Source: Actinomycetes bacterium (GTDB lineage Bacteria; Actinomycetota; Acidimicrobiia; Acidimicrobiales; RAAP-2). From it: a stretch of DNA of 5,750 nucleotides. The stretch is from contig JAJZMN010000242.1 of assembly GCA_021850345.1 (NCBI GenBank), positions 1-5,750 on the forward strand, written 5' to 3'. The translations under genes were made by a program, and so were the position numbers. The notes under the pieces are model-generated. The model did no database searches and was not told the DNA's origin. It was given only the letters and a program-made list of their open reading frames with translations. Numbering within the stretch: the stretch's first letter is position 1; each line of letters begins with the position of its first letter. Below, piece after piece: positions 1 to 5,570 of this stretch.

Positions 1-96
1 CGGGCAAGCGGGGCGGAGGCGCGCCGGGCAAGCGGGGCGGAGGCGCGCCGGGCGAGCGGGGCGGGGGCGCGCCGGGCGAGCGGGGCGGGGGCGCGC
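1..96 (+). repeat. 24-bp tandem repeat, 4 copies, in frame in uvrA
   Basis: Four contiguous 24-bp units start at 1, 25, 49 and 73, followed by a partial unit that runs into the NIYELC segment of UvrA. Units 1 and 2 are identical, and units 3 and 4 are identical. The two pairs differ at two positions (unit positions 6 and 17, A versus G). The period is a multiple of three, so in the UvrA frame the array reads (GKRGGGAP)2(GERGGGAP)2-GG. The pairwise pattern suggests stepwise duplication or a doubling of a variant unit. The array touches the left edge, so its true copy number is unknown. It may also be where an assembly broke. Confidence 0.95.
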
Positions 97-1667
97 CGGG
101 CGGGATGAACATCTACGAGCTGTGCAGCCTCTCGATCACCCGGGCCCTCGAGGCGATCGAGCAGCTCGAGCTCTCCGAGCGCGACCACCTGATTGCCGAC
201 CGGGTGCTGAAGGAGATCCGGGAGCGCATGCGGTTCCTCCTCGACGTCGGGCTCGACTACCTCTCGCTCGAGCGCGCGTCGGCGACGCTCTCCGGTGGCG
301 AGGCGCAGCGGATCCGGCTCGCGAGCCAGATCGGGAGCGGTCTCGTCGGCGTCCTCTACGTGCTCGACGAGCCGTCGATCGGGCTCCACCAGCGCGACAA
401 CCAGCGGCTGATCCAGACGCTGCTGCGCCTCCGCGATCTCGGCAACACCGTGATCGTTGTCGAGCACGACGAGGAGACCATCCGGACCGCGGACCACGTC
501 GTCGACATCGGCCCGGGCGCGGGGGAGCACGGAGGGCGGATCGTCCATTCGGGACCGGTGACCGGCCGAGGCGGACTGCTCTCGAACTCCGCGTCGCTCA
601 CGGGCCAGTACCTGTCGGGCAAGCGCAAGATTGCCGTGCCCGACCGCCGCCGTGCCGGATCGGGACATTCCGTCGTCGTGCGCGGCGCGCGCGAGCACAA
701 CCTCGCAGACGTGGACGTGGCGTTCCCTCTCGGGTGCTTCGTCGCGGTGACCGGGGTGTCGGGCTCCGGGAAGTCCACCCTCGTGAACGAGATCCTCCTC
801 CGCTCGCTCGCGCACCAGCTCCACCGTGCGAAGGCCGTCCCGGGACTGCACCGTGCGATCGACGGCATGCCGCACGTCGACAAGGTGGTCGATGTCGACC
901 AGGCGCCGATCGGCCGCACGCCGAGGTCGAACCCCGCGACCTACACGGGCGTCTTCGACCACATCCGCCGCCTCTTCGCACAGACGCCCGAGGCGAAGGT
1001 CAGGGGCTATCAGCCGGGGCGCTTCTCGTTCAACGTGCGGGGAGGTCGTTGCGAAGCGTGCGCAGGCGACGGGACCATCAAGATCGAGATGCACTTCCTC
1101 CCCGACGTCTACGTGCCCTGCGAGATCTGCGGGGGCGCGCGGTACAACCGGGACACCTTGGAGGTGACCTTCCGCGGCAAGAACATCGCCGAGGTGCTCG
1201 ACCTGTCCTGCGAAGAGGCGCTTGCCTTCTTCTCGCACCAGCCGCCGATCGCCCGGCACCTGCAGACGCTGGTGGACGTCGGGCTCGGTTACGTCCGCCT
1301 CGGACAGCCCGCGCCGACCCTTTCGGGAGGTGAGGCGCAACGGGTGAAACTCGCAAGCGAGCTCAGCCGCCGGCCGACCGGCCACACCATGTACATCCTC
1401 GACGAGCCGACGACCGGTCTCCATTTCGAGGACGTTCGCCGTCTGCTCGACGTCCTTGGCCGGCTCGTCGACCAGGGCAACACGGTGGTCGTCATCGAGC
1501 ACAACCTCGATGTCGTGAAGTGCGCGGACTGGATCGTCGACCTGGGGCCGGAGGGAGGAGAGCGGGGGGGCCGCGTCGTCGCCGAGGGTACGCCCGAGCA
1601 GGTCGCGAAGACTCCAGGCAGCTACACCGGCGAGGTGCTCCGCCCCGTGCTCGGCATGACGGGCTGA
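3..1667 (+). CDS. uvrA: UvrABC system protein A, C-terminal part (5' end outside window)
   Basis: UvrA is the dimeric, DNA-binding ABC ATPase that recognises bulky lesions and loads UvrB in nucleotide excision repair in the cytoplasm. Counting from Met at 105 (520 residues), I see: first signature [12 protein letters not shown] (62-73), Walker [10 protein letters not shown] (83-91) and His121 of the first ATPase; then Walker [10 protein letters not shown] (217-225), a zinc module with CEAC (316-319) and CEIC (339-342), second signature [12 protein letters not shown] (406-417), Walker [12 protein letters not shown] (430-440) and His466. This is a complete C-terminal half of a family protein of about 950 residues. 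The frame has no stop between 3 and 105, so the gene probably continues off the left edge and the Met at 105 is internal. It aligns with the conserved segment after the first zinc module, where homologues read like GGKNIAEV. Oddity: the residues just before it are a Gly-rich octapeptide repeat instead of the usual LAVTVGG-like strand. A start at 105, meaning a split or truncated gene, cannot be excluded without upstream sequence. Confidence 0.95.
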   Translation, partial: GKRGGGAPGKRGGGAPGERGGGAPGERGGGAPGGMNIYELCSLSITRALEAIEQLELSERDHLIADRVLKEIRERMRFLLDVGLDYLSLERASATLSGGEAQRIRLASQIGSGLVGVLYVLDEPSIGLHQRDNQRLIQTLLRLRDLGNTVIVVEHDEETIRTADHVVDIGPGAGEHGGRIVHSGPVTGRGGLLSNSASLTGQYLSGKRKIAVPDRRRAGSGHSVVVRGAREHNLADVDVAFPLGCFVAVTGVSGSGKSTLVNEILLRSLAHQLHRAKAVPGLHRAIDGMPHVDKVVDVDQAPIGRTPRSNPATYTGVFDHIRRLFAQTPEAKVRGYQPGRFSFNVRGGRCEACAGDGTIKIEMHFLPDVYVPCEICGGARYNRDTLEVTFRGKNIAEVLDLSCEEALAFFSHQPPIARHLQTLVDVGLGYVRLGQPAPTLSGGEAQRVKLASELSRRPTGHTMYILDEPTTGLHFEDVRRLLDVLGRLVDQGNTVVVIEHNLDVVKCADWIVDLGPEGGERGGRVVAEGTPEQVAKTPGSYTGEVLRPVLGMTG

Positions 1668-2040
1668 GCGCTCGGCAGTCGGCCGCTGCGAGCGGGACGA
1701 CGTCGACGGTGGCAGCGGTGCCACACCCGGCGGTGGCCGTGGGTCGACCGCTCCGGGCGACGGGCTTCCCGATGAGCAGCGCGCGAACAAGGTGCTCTCG
1801 CTGGTGTTCCTCGGCAGGAGGCTGCTTGCGACCACCACATCGGTCGTCTCCGCCCTGGAGCAGGCGCTCGGCTGATTCGGGCGAGATCGGGTTCGGTTCA
1901 GGGGAGTCACGGTTGGTCCGCTGGGCGGGCCCGACCGCAGACCCCTCGACCTGTGCCGCCCACCTTGGATCCGGTTGATAGAGCCCGTTGATCGAGCCTG
2001 ATAGAGCCGGTTGATACACCCCCATGCCATCCTGTGATTT
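1668..2040. other. Intergenic region uvrA-HNH, no gene recognised
   Basis: This 373-bp stretch has open frames on both strands, but none gives a protein I recognise and they continue as shadows of the flanking genes. Shortly after the uvrA stop, CCGCTGC (1683-1689) can pair with GCAGCGG about 22 bases further on. No T-run follows, so a terminator call is weak. The right end (1974-2021) contains a short degenerate repeat, listed separately. Confidence 0.6.
1974..2021. repeat. Degenerate GTTGATAGAGCC-type repeat upstream of the HNH gene
   Basis: Related 10-12-bp elements are packed here: GTTGATAGAGCC (1974-1985), GTTGATCGAGCC (1987-1998), TGATAGAGCC (1999-2008) and GTTGATACACCC (2010-2021). 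The first, second and fourth fall on a roughly 13-bp spacing with the truncated third squeezed between. The block ends 19 bp before the HNH start codon. Two copies contain TTGATA (1975-1980 and 2011-2016), one mismatch from a -35 TTGACA. The second is followed after 16 bp by TGTGAT (2033-2038), a poor -10. The block could therefore be a promoter/operator or simply a decayed tandem repeat. The sequence alone does not decide. Confidence 0.6.
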
Positions 2041-3219
2041 ATGGAGGCACTGCGGGTACTCGAGGCGTCGAGAGCGCTTCGGGCTGCGTTGAGGGACTTC
2101 GATCCGGCGCTTGTCTCGGGTCCGGAGTGTGCCCTGGTGGCCGAGGAGCTCGCCTTGACCGAGAAGGCCTGCAGCGGGAACAGGCTTCTCGCCGGTGCGC
2201 GGGCCGTCGACTGTGGTGCCCACAAGGAAGCCGGGGTGGCGGACCCCGTTTCGTGGTTCGCCCGTCAAGGGGGCACGACGGGGTGGGACGCCCGTAAGGG
2301 CCTCGAGCTCGCACAGGCGCTCGGAACCCACCCGGCGACGAAGGACGCGCTCATGTCCGGCGAGGTGTCGGTGTCCCAGGCATGGGAGATCACCAAGATC
2401 GCCGCGGAGCTTCCCGATGCAGAGCGCGAGCTCTTGGGGGCCGCTCGGCAGGGGGACCTCACGAAGGTCCGCAACGAGGCGAGAGAGTTGCGGCTGGGCT
2501 CGACCCCGGTCGGTGACCTGCATCGTCGCCAGCTGGCCGCCCGACGGTTCCGCCATTGGCGCGACGGCCTCGGCATGGTTTGCTTCGAAGGAGCGCTCCC
2601 GCCCGAGTCGGGGATCCCCTTGGTCACCAGGGTCGAGCGGGAGGCCGCGCGCCGTCACAGAGAGGCGAAGCAAACGGGCAATCCCGAGCGCTTTCAGGCC
2701 TACGCAGCAGATGCGCTCATCGCGTCACTCGCGGCGGAAGCGAATGGGAAGCGTGGCACTCACGCTGATCTCGTGATCGTGTGCGACCTCTACGCCTGGC
2801 GGCGCGGTCACACTCACGACGGTGAGCCCTGCCATGTGCTCGGGGGTGGTCCCATCCCCGTGGAGGTGGCGAAGGAGCTGTCGCAGGACGCCTTCTTGAA
2901 AGTCGTCCTGCACGACGGTGTGGAAATTCACAAGATCCACCACTACGGGCGCAAGTACACAGTTGAGCTGCGCACCGCCTTGGACCTTGGGCCTGTCCCG
3001 GCCTTCAGTGGCAGGGCTTGCACCCAGTGCGGGCGCCCCTTTGGACTCCAGCGCGACCACCGCGTCCCTGTCGCGAGCAACGGGCCGACGACGTACGCAA
3101 ACGTCCAGGATCTCTGCTACTCCTGCCACGCGTCGAAGACCGAGCAGGACCGGACGTCGGGCCTCTTGGGCAAGAGGGCCAAGGCTCGAGGCCCAGGTCC
3201 TCCGGTCAGGAAGCGCTGA
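2041..3219 (+). CDS. DUF222 domain HNH endonuclease
   Basis: The 392-residue product matches the actinobacterial DUF222-HNH architecture: a long, mostly helical, charged N-terminal region (about 1-240) and a compact C-terminal HNH nuclease. The HNH part has Cys327-x2-Cys330, Asp339-His340, Asn354 and Cys359-x2-Cys362-His363, that is, the metal-binding His-Asn-His set plus two Cys pairs that probably hold a structural zinc. The tail (374-392) is basic. HNH enzymes of this fold cut or nick DNA. The target of this family is not established, and related genes are often multicopy in actinobacteria (compare the mycobacterial REP13E12 repeats), which suggests a mobile or selfish tendency. ATG 2041 is the first in-frame start, because TGA lies in frame at 2035-2037. 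No Shine-Dalgarno sequence precedes it, so a leaderless message or a downstream GTG (about residue 33) are alternatives. No partner gene is adjacent on this strand. The nuclease motif is intact, so it is unlikely to be a pseudogene. Confidence 0.9.
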   Translation: MEALRVLEASRALRAALRDFDPALVSGPECALVAEELALTEKACSGNRLLAGARAVDCGAHKEAGVADPVSWFARQGGTTGWDARKGLELAQALGTHPATKDALMSGEVSVSQAWEITKIAAELPDAERELLGAARQGDLTKVRNEARELRLGSTPVGDLHRRQLAARRFRHWRDGLGMVCFEGALPPESGIPLVTRVEREAARRHREAKQTGNPERFQAYAADALIASLAAEANGKRGTHADLVIVCDLYAWRRGHTHDGEPCHVLGGGPIPVEVAKELSQDAFLKVVLHDGVEIHKIHHYGRKYTVELRTALDLGPVPAFSGRACTQCGRPFGLQRDHRVPVASNGPTTYANVQDLCYSCHASKTEQDRTSGLLGKRAKARGPGPPVRKR

Positions 3220-3613
3220 GCGAGGGCCGGGGAGAAGCTGGAGCGGGCAGCGCCGGCCATTCGGCAAGTGGCGGCACGCGAATCAGCGGCGCGTGGACGC
3301 TGCGCTTGCACGCGGCCCGCGCGGCCCGTGCACGCGGCCCGTGCACGCGGCGCTTGCACGCGGCCCGCGCGGCCCGTGCACGCGGCCCGTGCACGCGGCC
3401 CGTGTGAGCTCCGCTGGGCAGTCGCAGCACGGTGAGTGGTCAGCGGTACGGCGCATCCGTTCGTTGTGTGCTCGACACCGAACGGCGCGTCGTCCAATTG
3501 GCGACTGTGACGCGCTGCCGGCGAGGGGGCGCTTGCCCGAGACGGTCGCCTGCGTCGGGCGGTCAGTCGTCGAGGGCGGTCAGTCGTCGAGGGCGGTCAG
3601 TCGTCGAGGGCGG
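3220..3613. other. Convergent intergenic region, repeat-filled
   Basis: These 394 bp separate the stop of the + strand HNH gene from the stop of the - strand STAS gene. They contain the 48-bp duplication and most of the 17-bp array listed below, joined by GC-rich sequence without a recognisable gene. No classic hairpin plus T-run terminator is visible. The palindromic GTGCAC and GGCC elements in the 48-bp units could form structured RNA from either direction, which might serve to end the converging transcripts. Confidence 0.6.
3303..3398. repeat. Perfect 48-bp tandem duplication with nested 13-bp period
   Basis: Bases 3303-3350 and 3351-3398 are identical over all 48 positions, and a short partial continuation follows. 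Inside each unit the element CCCGTGCACGCGG recurs at a 13-bp step (for example GTG at 3328 and 3341). The units consist almost entirely of G and C, with CGTGCACG palindromes flanked by GGCC. There are no stops on the + strand in some frames, so spurious Arg/Ala-rich ORFs arise across it; none looks like a protein. Complete identity implies a recent duplication or ongoing homogenisation. Confidence 0.95.
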
Positions 3614-3624
3614 TCAGTCGTCGA
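3557..3624. repeat. 17-bp tandem repeat, 4 perfect copies, overlapping a stop codon
   Basis: The unit GGGCGGTCAGTCGTCGA is repeated exactly at 3557, 3574, 3591 and 3608. On the minus strand each unit reads TCGACGACTGACCGCCC and contains a TGA. The unit nearest the STAS gene (3608-3624) supplies that gene's own last codons, Leu-Asp-Asp-stop, with the stop at 3614-3616. The other three copies trail downstream of the gene. Because 17 is not a multiple of three, the copies place TGA in all three minus-strand frames (3614, 3597 and 3580). The fourth copy (3563) returns to the original frame. Confidence 0.95.
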
Positions 3625-4006
3625 GGACGTCGGCGAGCTCGGACACCTCGAAGACACGCCGCACCATCCCGCTGGCGCCACGAATCGCCATGGTGCCGCC
3701 CACGTCGAGAACGGCGCGGCGCGCCGAGAGCAGTACCGAGAGCCCTGTCGAGTCGACGAACGACAACCCGGAGAGGTCGACGACGACATCGCGATCACTG
3801 ATCCGGGCGAATGCCGCCCGGAGCTCGTCCGTGTAGGCGAAGTCGAGACCACCGCGACAGCGGACAACGACCGGAAGCGACGATGCTGTCACTTCGACGT
3901 CGAAATGATCCCAGGAGAGCGGCTCGCCGCGTGTGGTGCTCTCGAGCGCTGGTCGACCGAGGAGGTCAAGCGACCTTGGGTGCTGCGGCAGGGGAGCGAC
4001 GTGCAT
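3614..4006 (-). CDS. STAS domain protein, anti-sigma factor antagonist type
   Basis: The 130-residue product has a variable N-terminus (1-35) and then a STAS domain (about 36-130). Its core VVVDLSGLSFVDSTGLSVLL (74-93) matches the SpoIIAA/RsbV loop, with Asp85-Ser86-Thr87-Gly88-Leu89 where Ser86 aligns with the serine phosphorylated by the anti-sigma kinase. In the known systems the unphosphorylated antagonist binds the anti-sigma factor and frees a SigF/SigB-type sigma factor. No kinase or sigma gene lies in this window, so the partner is unknown. ATG at 4006 is supported by GGGAGG five bases upstream. The start lies inside the preceding STAS gene (41-bp overlap, different frame), implying one transcript and coupled translation. 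The C-terminus ends Leu-Asp-Asp within a 17-bp repeat that is copied downstream. The family call is secure. The exact role is inferred; it could act in another STAS pathway. Confidence 0.87.
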   Translation of the reverse strand: MHVAPLPQHPRSLDLLGRPALESTTRGEPLSWDHFDVEVTASSLPVVVRCRGGLDFAYTDELRAAFARISDRDVVVDLSGLSFVDSTGLSVLLSARRAVLDVGGTMAIRGASGMVRRVFEVSELADVLDD

Positions 4007-4388
4007 TTCGGCCTCCCTTCAGTGGCAGGTGCGCGAGGGGACCGGCCTGGTTCGCCTGGGATGCTGGTGCGACTGGAACGCGCTCGTCGTCGACGAGTGC
4101 GTCCAGGCCGGCTGCTGCGAACTTCGCCCAGGTGGCGCCCCTCGCGCCATGGAGCACGCAGCGCCCGCCCCCGCAGAGGACGTCTTGTCGGACGTCGAGG
4201 AGAGCACCGAGCCCCGCGGCGTCGATCGCGGTGAGACCTGACAGATCGAGCCACAGCGCCGTAGGGCAGCAACGCGAGAGCTCGCGACGGACTTCTTCGG
4301 CCCAAGGGGCCTCGAGGCGGCCCGCGAGCCGTACCATGAGCACTCCCTCGTGCTCACCTACCCACATCGCGAAGGGCAATGGGACCAT
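3966..4388 (-). CDS. STAS domain protein lacking the phosphorylatable serine
   Basis: The 140-residue product has a STAS domain at about 10-105: strand GVLMVRLAGRLEAPWAEEV (15-33), then ALWLDLSGLTAIDAAGLGAL (44-63). At the usual phosphorylation loop it reads Asp56-Ala57-Ala58-Gly59-Leu60, so the serine/threonine present in its downstream neighbour (DSTGL) is absent. It also has an additional tail (106-140) rich in Ala, Pro and Arg, part of which is encoded across the overlap with the next gene. An antagonist without this serine could be constitutively active, or the domain could act as a scaffold or ligand sensor rather than as a phospho-switch. Start: ATG 4388 has a G-rich stretch (GGGGG) five bases upstream. 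ATG at codon 8 is an alternative that still preserves the whole domain. It is the first gene of a two-gene minus-strand unit behind a good promoter at 4446-4474, and diverges from the hemerythrin gene. Confidence 0.8.
   Translation of the reverse strand: MVPLPFAMWVGEHEGVLMVRLAGRLEAPWAEEVRRELSRCCPTALWLDLSGLTAIDAAGLGALLDVRQDVLCGGGRCVLHGARGATWAKFAAAGLDALVDDERVPVAPASQANQAGPLAHLPLKGGRNARRSPAAAPKVA
4012..4017 (-). promoter_or_regulatory. Ribosome binding site of the downstream STAS gene
   Basis: On the minus strand GGGAGG lies five bases before ATG 4006, inside the coding sequence of the upstream STAS gene. It fixes the start of the 130-residue protein and suggests re-initiation or coupled translation across the 41-bp overlap. 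Confidence 0.75.
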
Positions 4389-4445
4389 TCGAAGCCCCCG
4401 TCTCCGTCACGGTTGCTCGGCGCTTCCCCTCCGCACCTGGCTCCG

Positions 4446-4474
4446 AACCTACGCACCGGGGGAGCCGTGTGCAA
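4446..4474 (-). promoter_or_regulatory. Housekeeping-type promoter for the STAS pair
   Basis: Reading the minus strand, TTGCAC (4474-4469), a 17-bp spacer and TAGGTT (4451-4446) fit a sigma-70/SigA-like promoter; the -10 matches TANNNT. Transcription would start near 4439, giving a leader of about 50 bases before ATG 4388. The motif and spacing are seen directly; activity is inferred. Confidence 0.5.
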
Positions 4475-4516
4475 GAGGCAATTCGTTCCCCCTGCTTGCG
4501 GCCGTGCGAATGGGCC

Positions 4517-4542
4517 GTTTCGCGCGGATCCGCGTGGGGGTA
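4517..4542 (+). promoter_or_regulatory. SigF/SigB-like promoter of the hemerythrin gene
   Basis: GTTT (4517-4520), a 17-bp spacer and GGGTA (4538-4542) match the GTTT-N15-17-GGGTA pattern described for mycobacterial SigF and related general-stress sigma factors. The predicted start near 4549 leaves a leader of about 35 bases with a good ribosome binding site before ATG 4584. The divergent neighbours are STAS proteins of the type that control such sigma factors, which makes the match more meaningful, but it remains a short-motif call. Confidence 0.45.
4523..4534. promoter_or_regulatory. Perfect 12-bp palindrome, possible operator
   Basis: CGCGGATCCGCG is a perfect dyad lying entirely inside the spacer between the GTTT and GGGTA elements. 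A dimeric repressor bound there would block this promoter. In such GC-rich DNA a chance CG-rich dyad is possible, so the operator role is only a suggestion. Confidence 0.35.
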
Positions 4543-4571
4543 GTGCTGCGATCAGCGGTTGGGCAGGAAAC

Positions 4572-4576
4572 AGGAG
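4572..4576 (+). promoter_or_regulatory. Ribosome binding site of the hemerythrin gene
   Basis: AGGAG lies seven bases before ATG 4584. It decides the start: the frame is open further upstream to an ATG at 4350, but those residues overlap the divergent STAS gene and the promoter region and do not resemble a protein, whereas the HHE domain begins directly at 4584. Confidence 0.75.
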
Positions 4577-4583
4577 CGAGGCG

Positions 4584-5126
4584 ATGGACCTGATTGTTGC
4601 AGTCCAAAAGGATCACGACACGGTGAGAACTCTCTTCGACCGAGTCGCCAAAGGCACCGGGAAGCGGCGGGAGGATGCGTTCGCGCGCTTGCGCGGTGAG
4701 CTCATTCGCCACGAGGTGGCCGAGGAAGAGATCGTGCGCCCGCTCACGAAGTCCTTCGCCGGCAACGGCGAGAGGATCGCGGACGCAAGAGTGCACGAGG
4801 AAGAGAAGGCCGAGGGGCTCTTGAAGAAGATGGAGAAGGTCGAGATCGGCACGCCGCAGTGGGAGCGGATGTTCGAGCGGCTGCATGCCGCGGTCCTCGA
4901 GCACGCCGAGAAGGAGGAAACCGTCGAGCACCCGAGGCTGAGGGACGCAGTCGACCGCAAAGACCTGAACCGCTACGGCAAGGCGTTCCAGACGATGAAG
5001 AAGTTGGCCCCGACCCGTCCGCACCCGAGCACTCCCAACTCGGCCGTGGCGAACATGATGGCGGGCCCGGTCGCGGCGCTCGTCGACCGGGCGCGGGACG
5101 CGGCCGCGAAGGCGGTCGCGAGCTGA
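4584..5126 (+). CDS. Hemerythrin-like HHE cation-binding domain protein
   Basis: This 180-residue cytoplasmic protein (no signal peptide or membrane segment) has a four-helix HHE domain in residues 1-120. Candidate ligands for a di-iron centre are His11 (KDHDTVR), the His43-x3-Glu47 pair (RHEVAEEE), His71 (VHEEE), His101 and the His107-x3-Glu111 pair (EHAEKEE). The two HxxxE pairs give the internal twofold repeat typical of the family. Such proteins bind oxygen, nitric oxide or peroxide, or act as iron/redox sensors; a mycobacterial relative type shows catalase-like activity. A Pro-containing linker (142-152) leads to a separate Ala-rich tail (153-180), perhaps a final amphipathic helix. The gene is single, divergent from the STAS pair, with a stress-type promoter in front and a hairpin behind, consistent with stress induction. 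The domain call is strong. The ligand and physiological role are not readable from sequence. Confidence 0.9.
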   Translation: MDLIVAVQKDHDTVRTLFDRVAKGTGKRREDAFARLRGELIRHEVAEEEIVRPLTKSFAGNGERIADARVHEEEKAEGLLKKMEKVEIGTPQWERMFERLHAAVLEHAEKEETVEHPRLRDAVDRKDLNRYGKAFQTMKKLAPTRPHPSTPNSAVANMMAGPVAALVDRARDAAAKAVAS

Positions 5127-5172
5127 ACGATCAGGTGATGTCGGGCATCCGCTGAAGGGCGACTCCCACGAG

Positions 5173-5195
5173 CACCCACGCGAGATGCGTTGGTG
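5173..5195 (+). terminator. Candidate hairpin terminator after the hemerythrin gene
   Basis: CACCCACGC (5173-5181) pairs with GCGTTGGTG (5187-5195) around a five-base GAGAT loop, with one mismatch. It lies 46 bp after the stop codon. No T-run follows, as is common for actinobacterial hairpins, so a termination role is tentative. Confidence 0.35.
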
Positions 5196-5322
5196 GGCGC
5201 GGTCCGGAAGGGGACGCTGGAGCCTGATCGATCCCCTCGGGGTGGCCTCCCATGTGACCGGCGGGGACAAGCCTGGTCGCCCATCCGCGGCGATGTCGCT
5301 CTGCAAGTTGGGATGTGCCGGG

Positions 5323-5340
5323 GATACCAGGCCGGGTATC
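5323..5340. repeat. 6-bp inverted repeat GATACC/GGTATC
   Basis: GATACC (5323-5328) and GGTATC (5335-5340) form a perfect 6-bp stem with a six-base loop, ten bases before the 22-bp array. It could be an operator half-site pair or a small RNA hairpin. No promoter elements fit it clearly. Confidence 0.4.
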
Positions 5341-5350
5341 GAGATTCGAC

Positions 5351-5498
5351 GCCGGCTCCCCGCCCGGATGCCGGCTCCCCGCCGCCCGAATGCCGGCTCC
5401 CCGCCGCCCGGACGCCGGCTCCCCGCCGCCCGGACGCCGGCTCCCCGCCGCCCGGACGCCGGCTCCCCGCCGCCCGGATGCCGGCTCCCCGCCCGGAG
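5351..5498. repeat. 22-bp tandem array flanked by 19-bp variants, 7 units
   Basis: Units begin with GCCGGCTCCCCGCC. Five 22-bp units (5370-5391, 5392-5413, 5414-5435, 5436-5457, 5458-5479) lie between two 19-bp units (5351-5369 and 5480-5498) that both lack the same internal three bases, which makes the array symmetrical. Differences are otherwise limited to a few positions near the unit end (GAAT, GGAC, GGAT or GGAG). Each unit has CCGG at both ends of a C-rich core, so intra-unit pairing is possible. There are no unique spacers, so it is not CRISPR. The array ends 72 bp before uvrC. Confidence 0.95.
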
Positions 5499-5558
5499 AG
5501 GTGTCGTCAGGCGAGGAGGGAATAGGCCCCCGTCGGGTCAGCGCCGGAGCACGCACGC

Positions 5559-5564
5559 GACAAT
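5559..5564 (+). promoter_or_regulatory. Possible -10 element for leaderless uvrC
   Basis: GACAAT, four of six matches to TATAAT, ends six bases before GTG 5571. That is the distance at which transcription would begin at the start codon itself. Leaderless GTG/ATG messages are common in actinobacteria. No good -35 element is visible, so the call is weak. Confidence 0.25.
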
Positions 5565-5570
5565 GGAAGG

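Larger units (their letters stand above)
5127..5570. other. Intergenic region hemerythrin-uvrC with repeats and hairpins
   Basis: This 444-bp region contains no recognisable gene. It contains a hairpin at 5173-5195, a small inverted repeat at 5323-5340 and the 22-bp array at 5351-5498, followed by 72 bp before the uvrC start. The open frames crossing it on both strands are Pro/Arg/Gly-rich products of the array and are not credible proteins. Confidence 0.65.

Noticed and set aside
1880..1935. tRNA-like GGTTCGGTTC T-loop
   Set aside because: The flanking bases do not form a T-stem, and no acceptor or anticodon stem could be found around it.
1520..1978. 152-codon + strand open frame crossing the uvrA stop
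   Set aside because: It starts inside uvrA out of frame and gives an Arg/Ala/Gly-rich product with no recognisable domain.
1492..2673. 393-codon open frame on the minus strand
   Set aside because: It overlaps the uvrA 3' end and the DUF222 part of the HNH gene antisense, has no family features, and its composition is that expected opposite GC-rich coding sequence.
2918..4234. 438-codon + strand open frame
   Set aside because: It exists only because the 48-bp and 17-bp arrays lack stops in that frame; it overlaps HNH in another frame and runs antisense to both STAS genes, which have clear motifs.
4350..4583. N-terminal extension of the hemerythrin frame to ATG 4350
   Set aside because: The extension crosses the divergent STAS start and promoter region and looks random, and a good AGGAG site and the domain start both support ATG 4584.
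5307..5339. Second SigF-like promoter using GGGTAT at 5334-5339
   Set aside because: The nearest GTT-type -35 is 23 bp away, too far, and the GGGTAT is part of a small inverted repeat.
5351..5498. CRISPR array
   Set aside because: The units are directly contiguous, with no unique spacers, and no cas genes are nearby.
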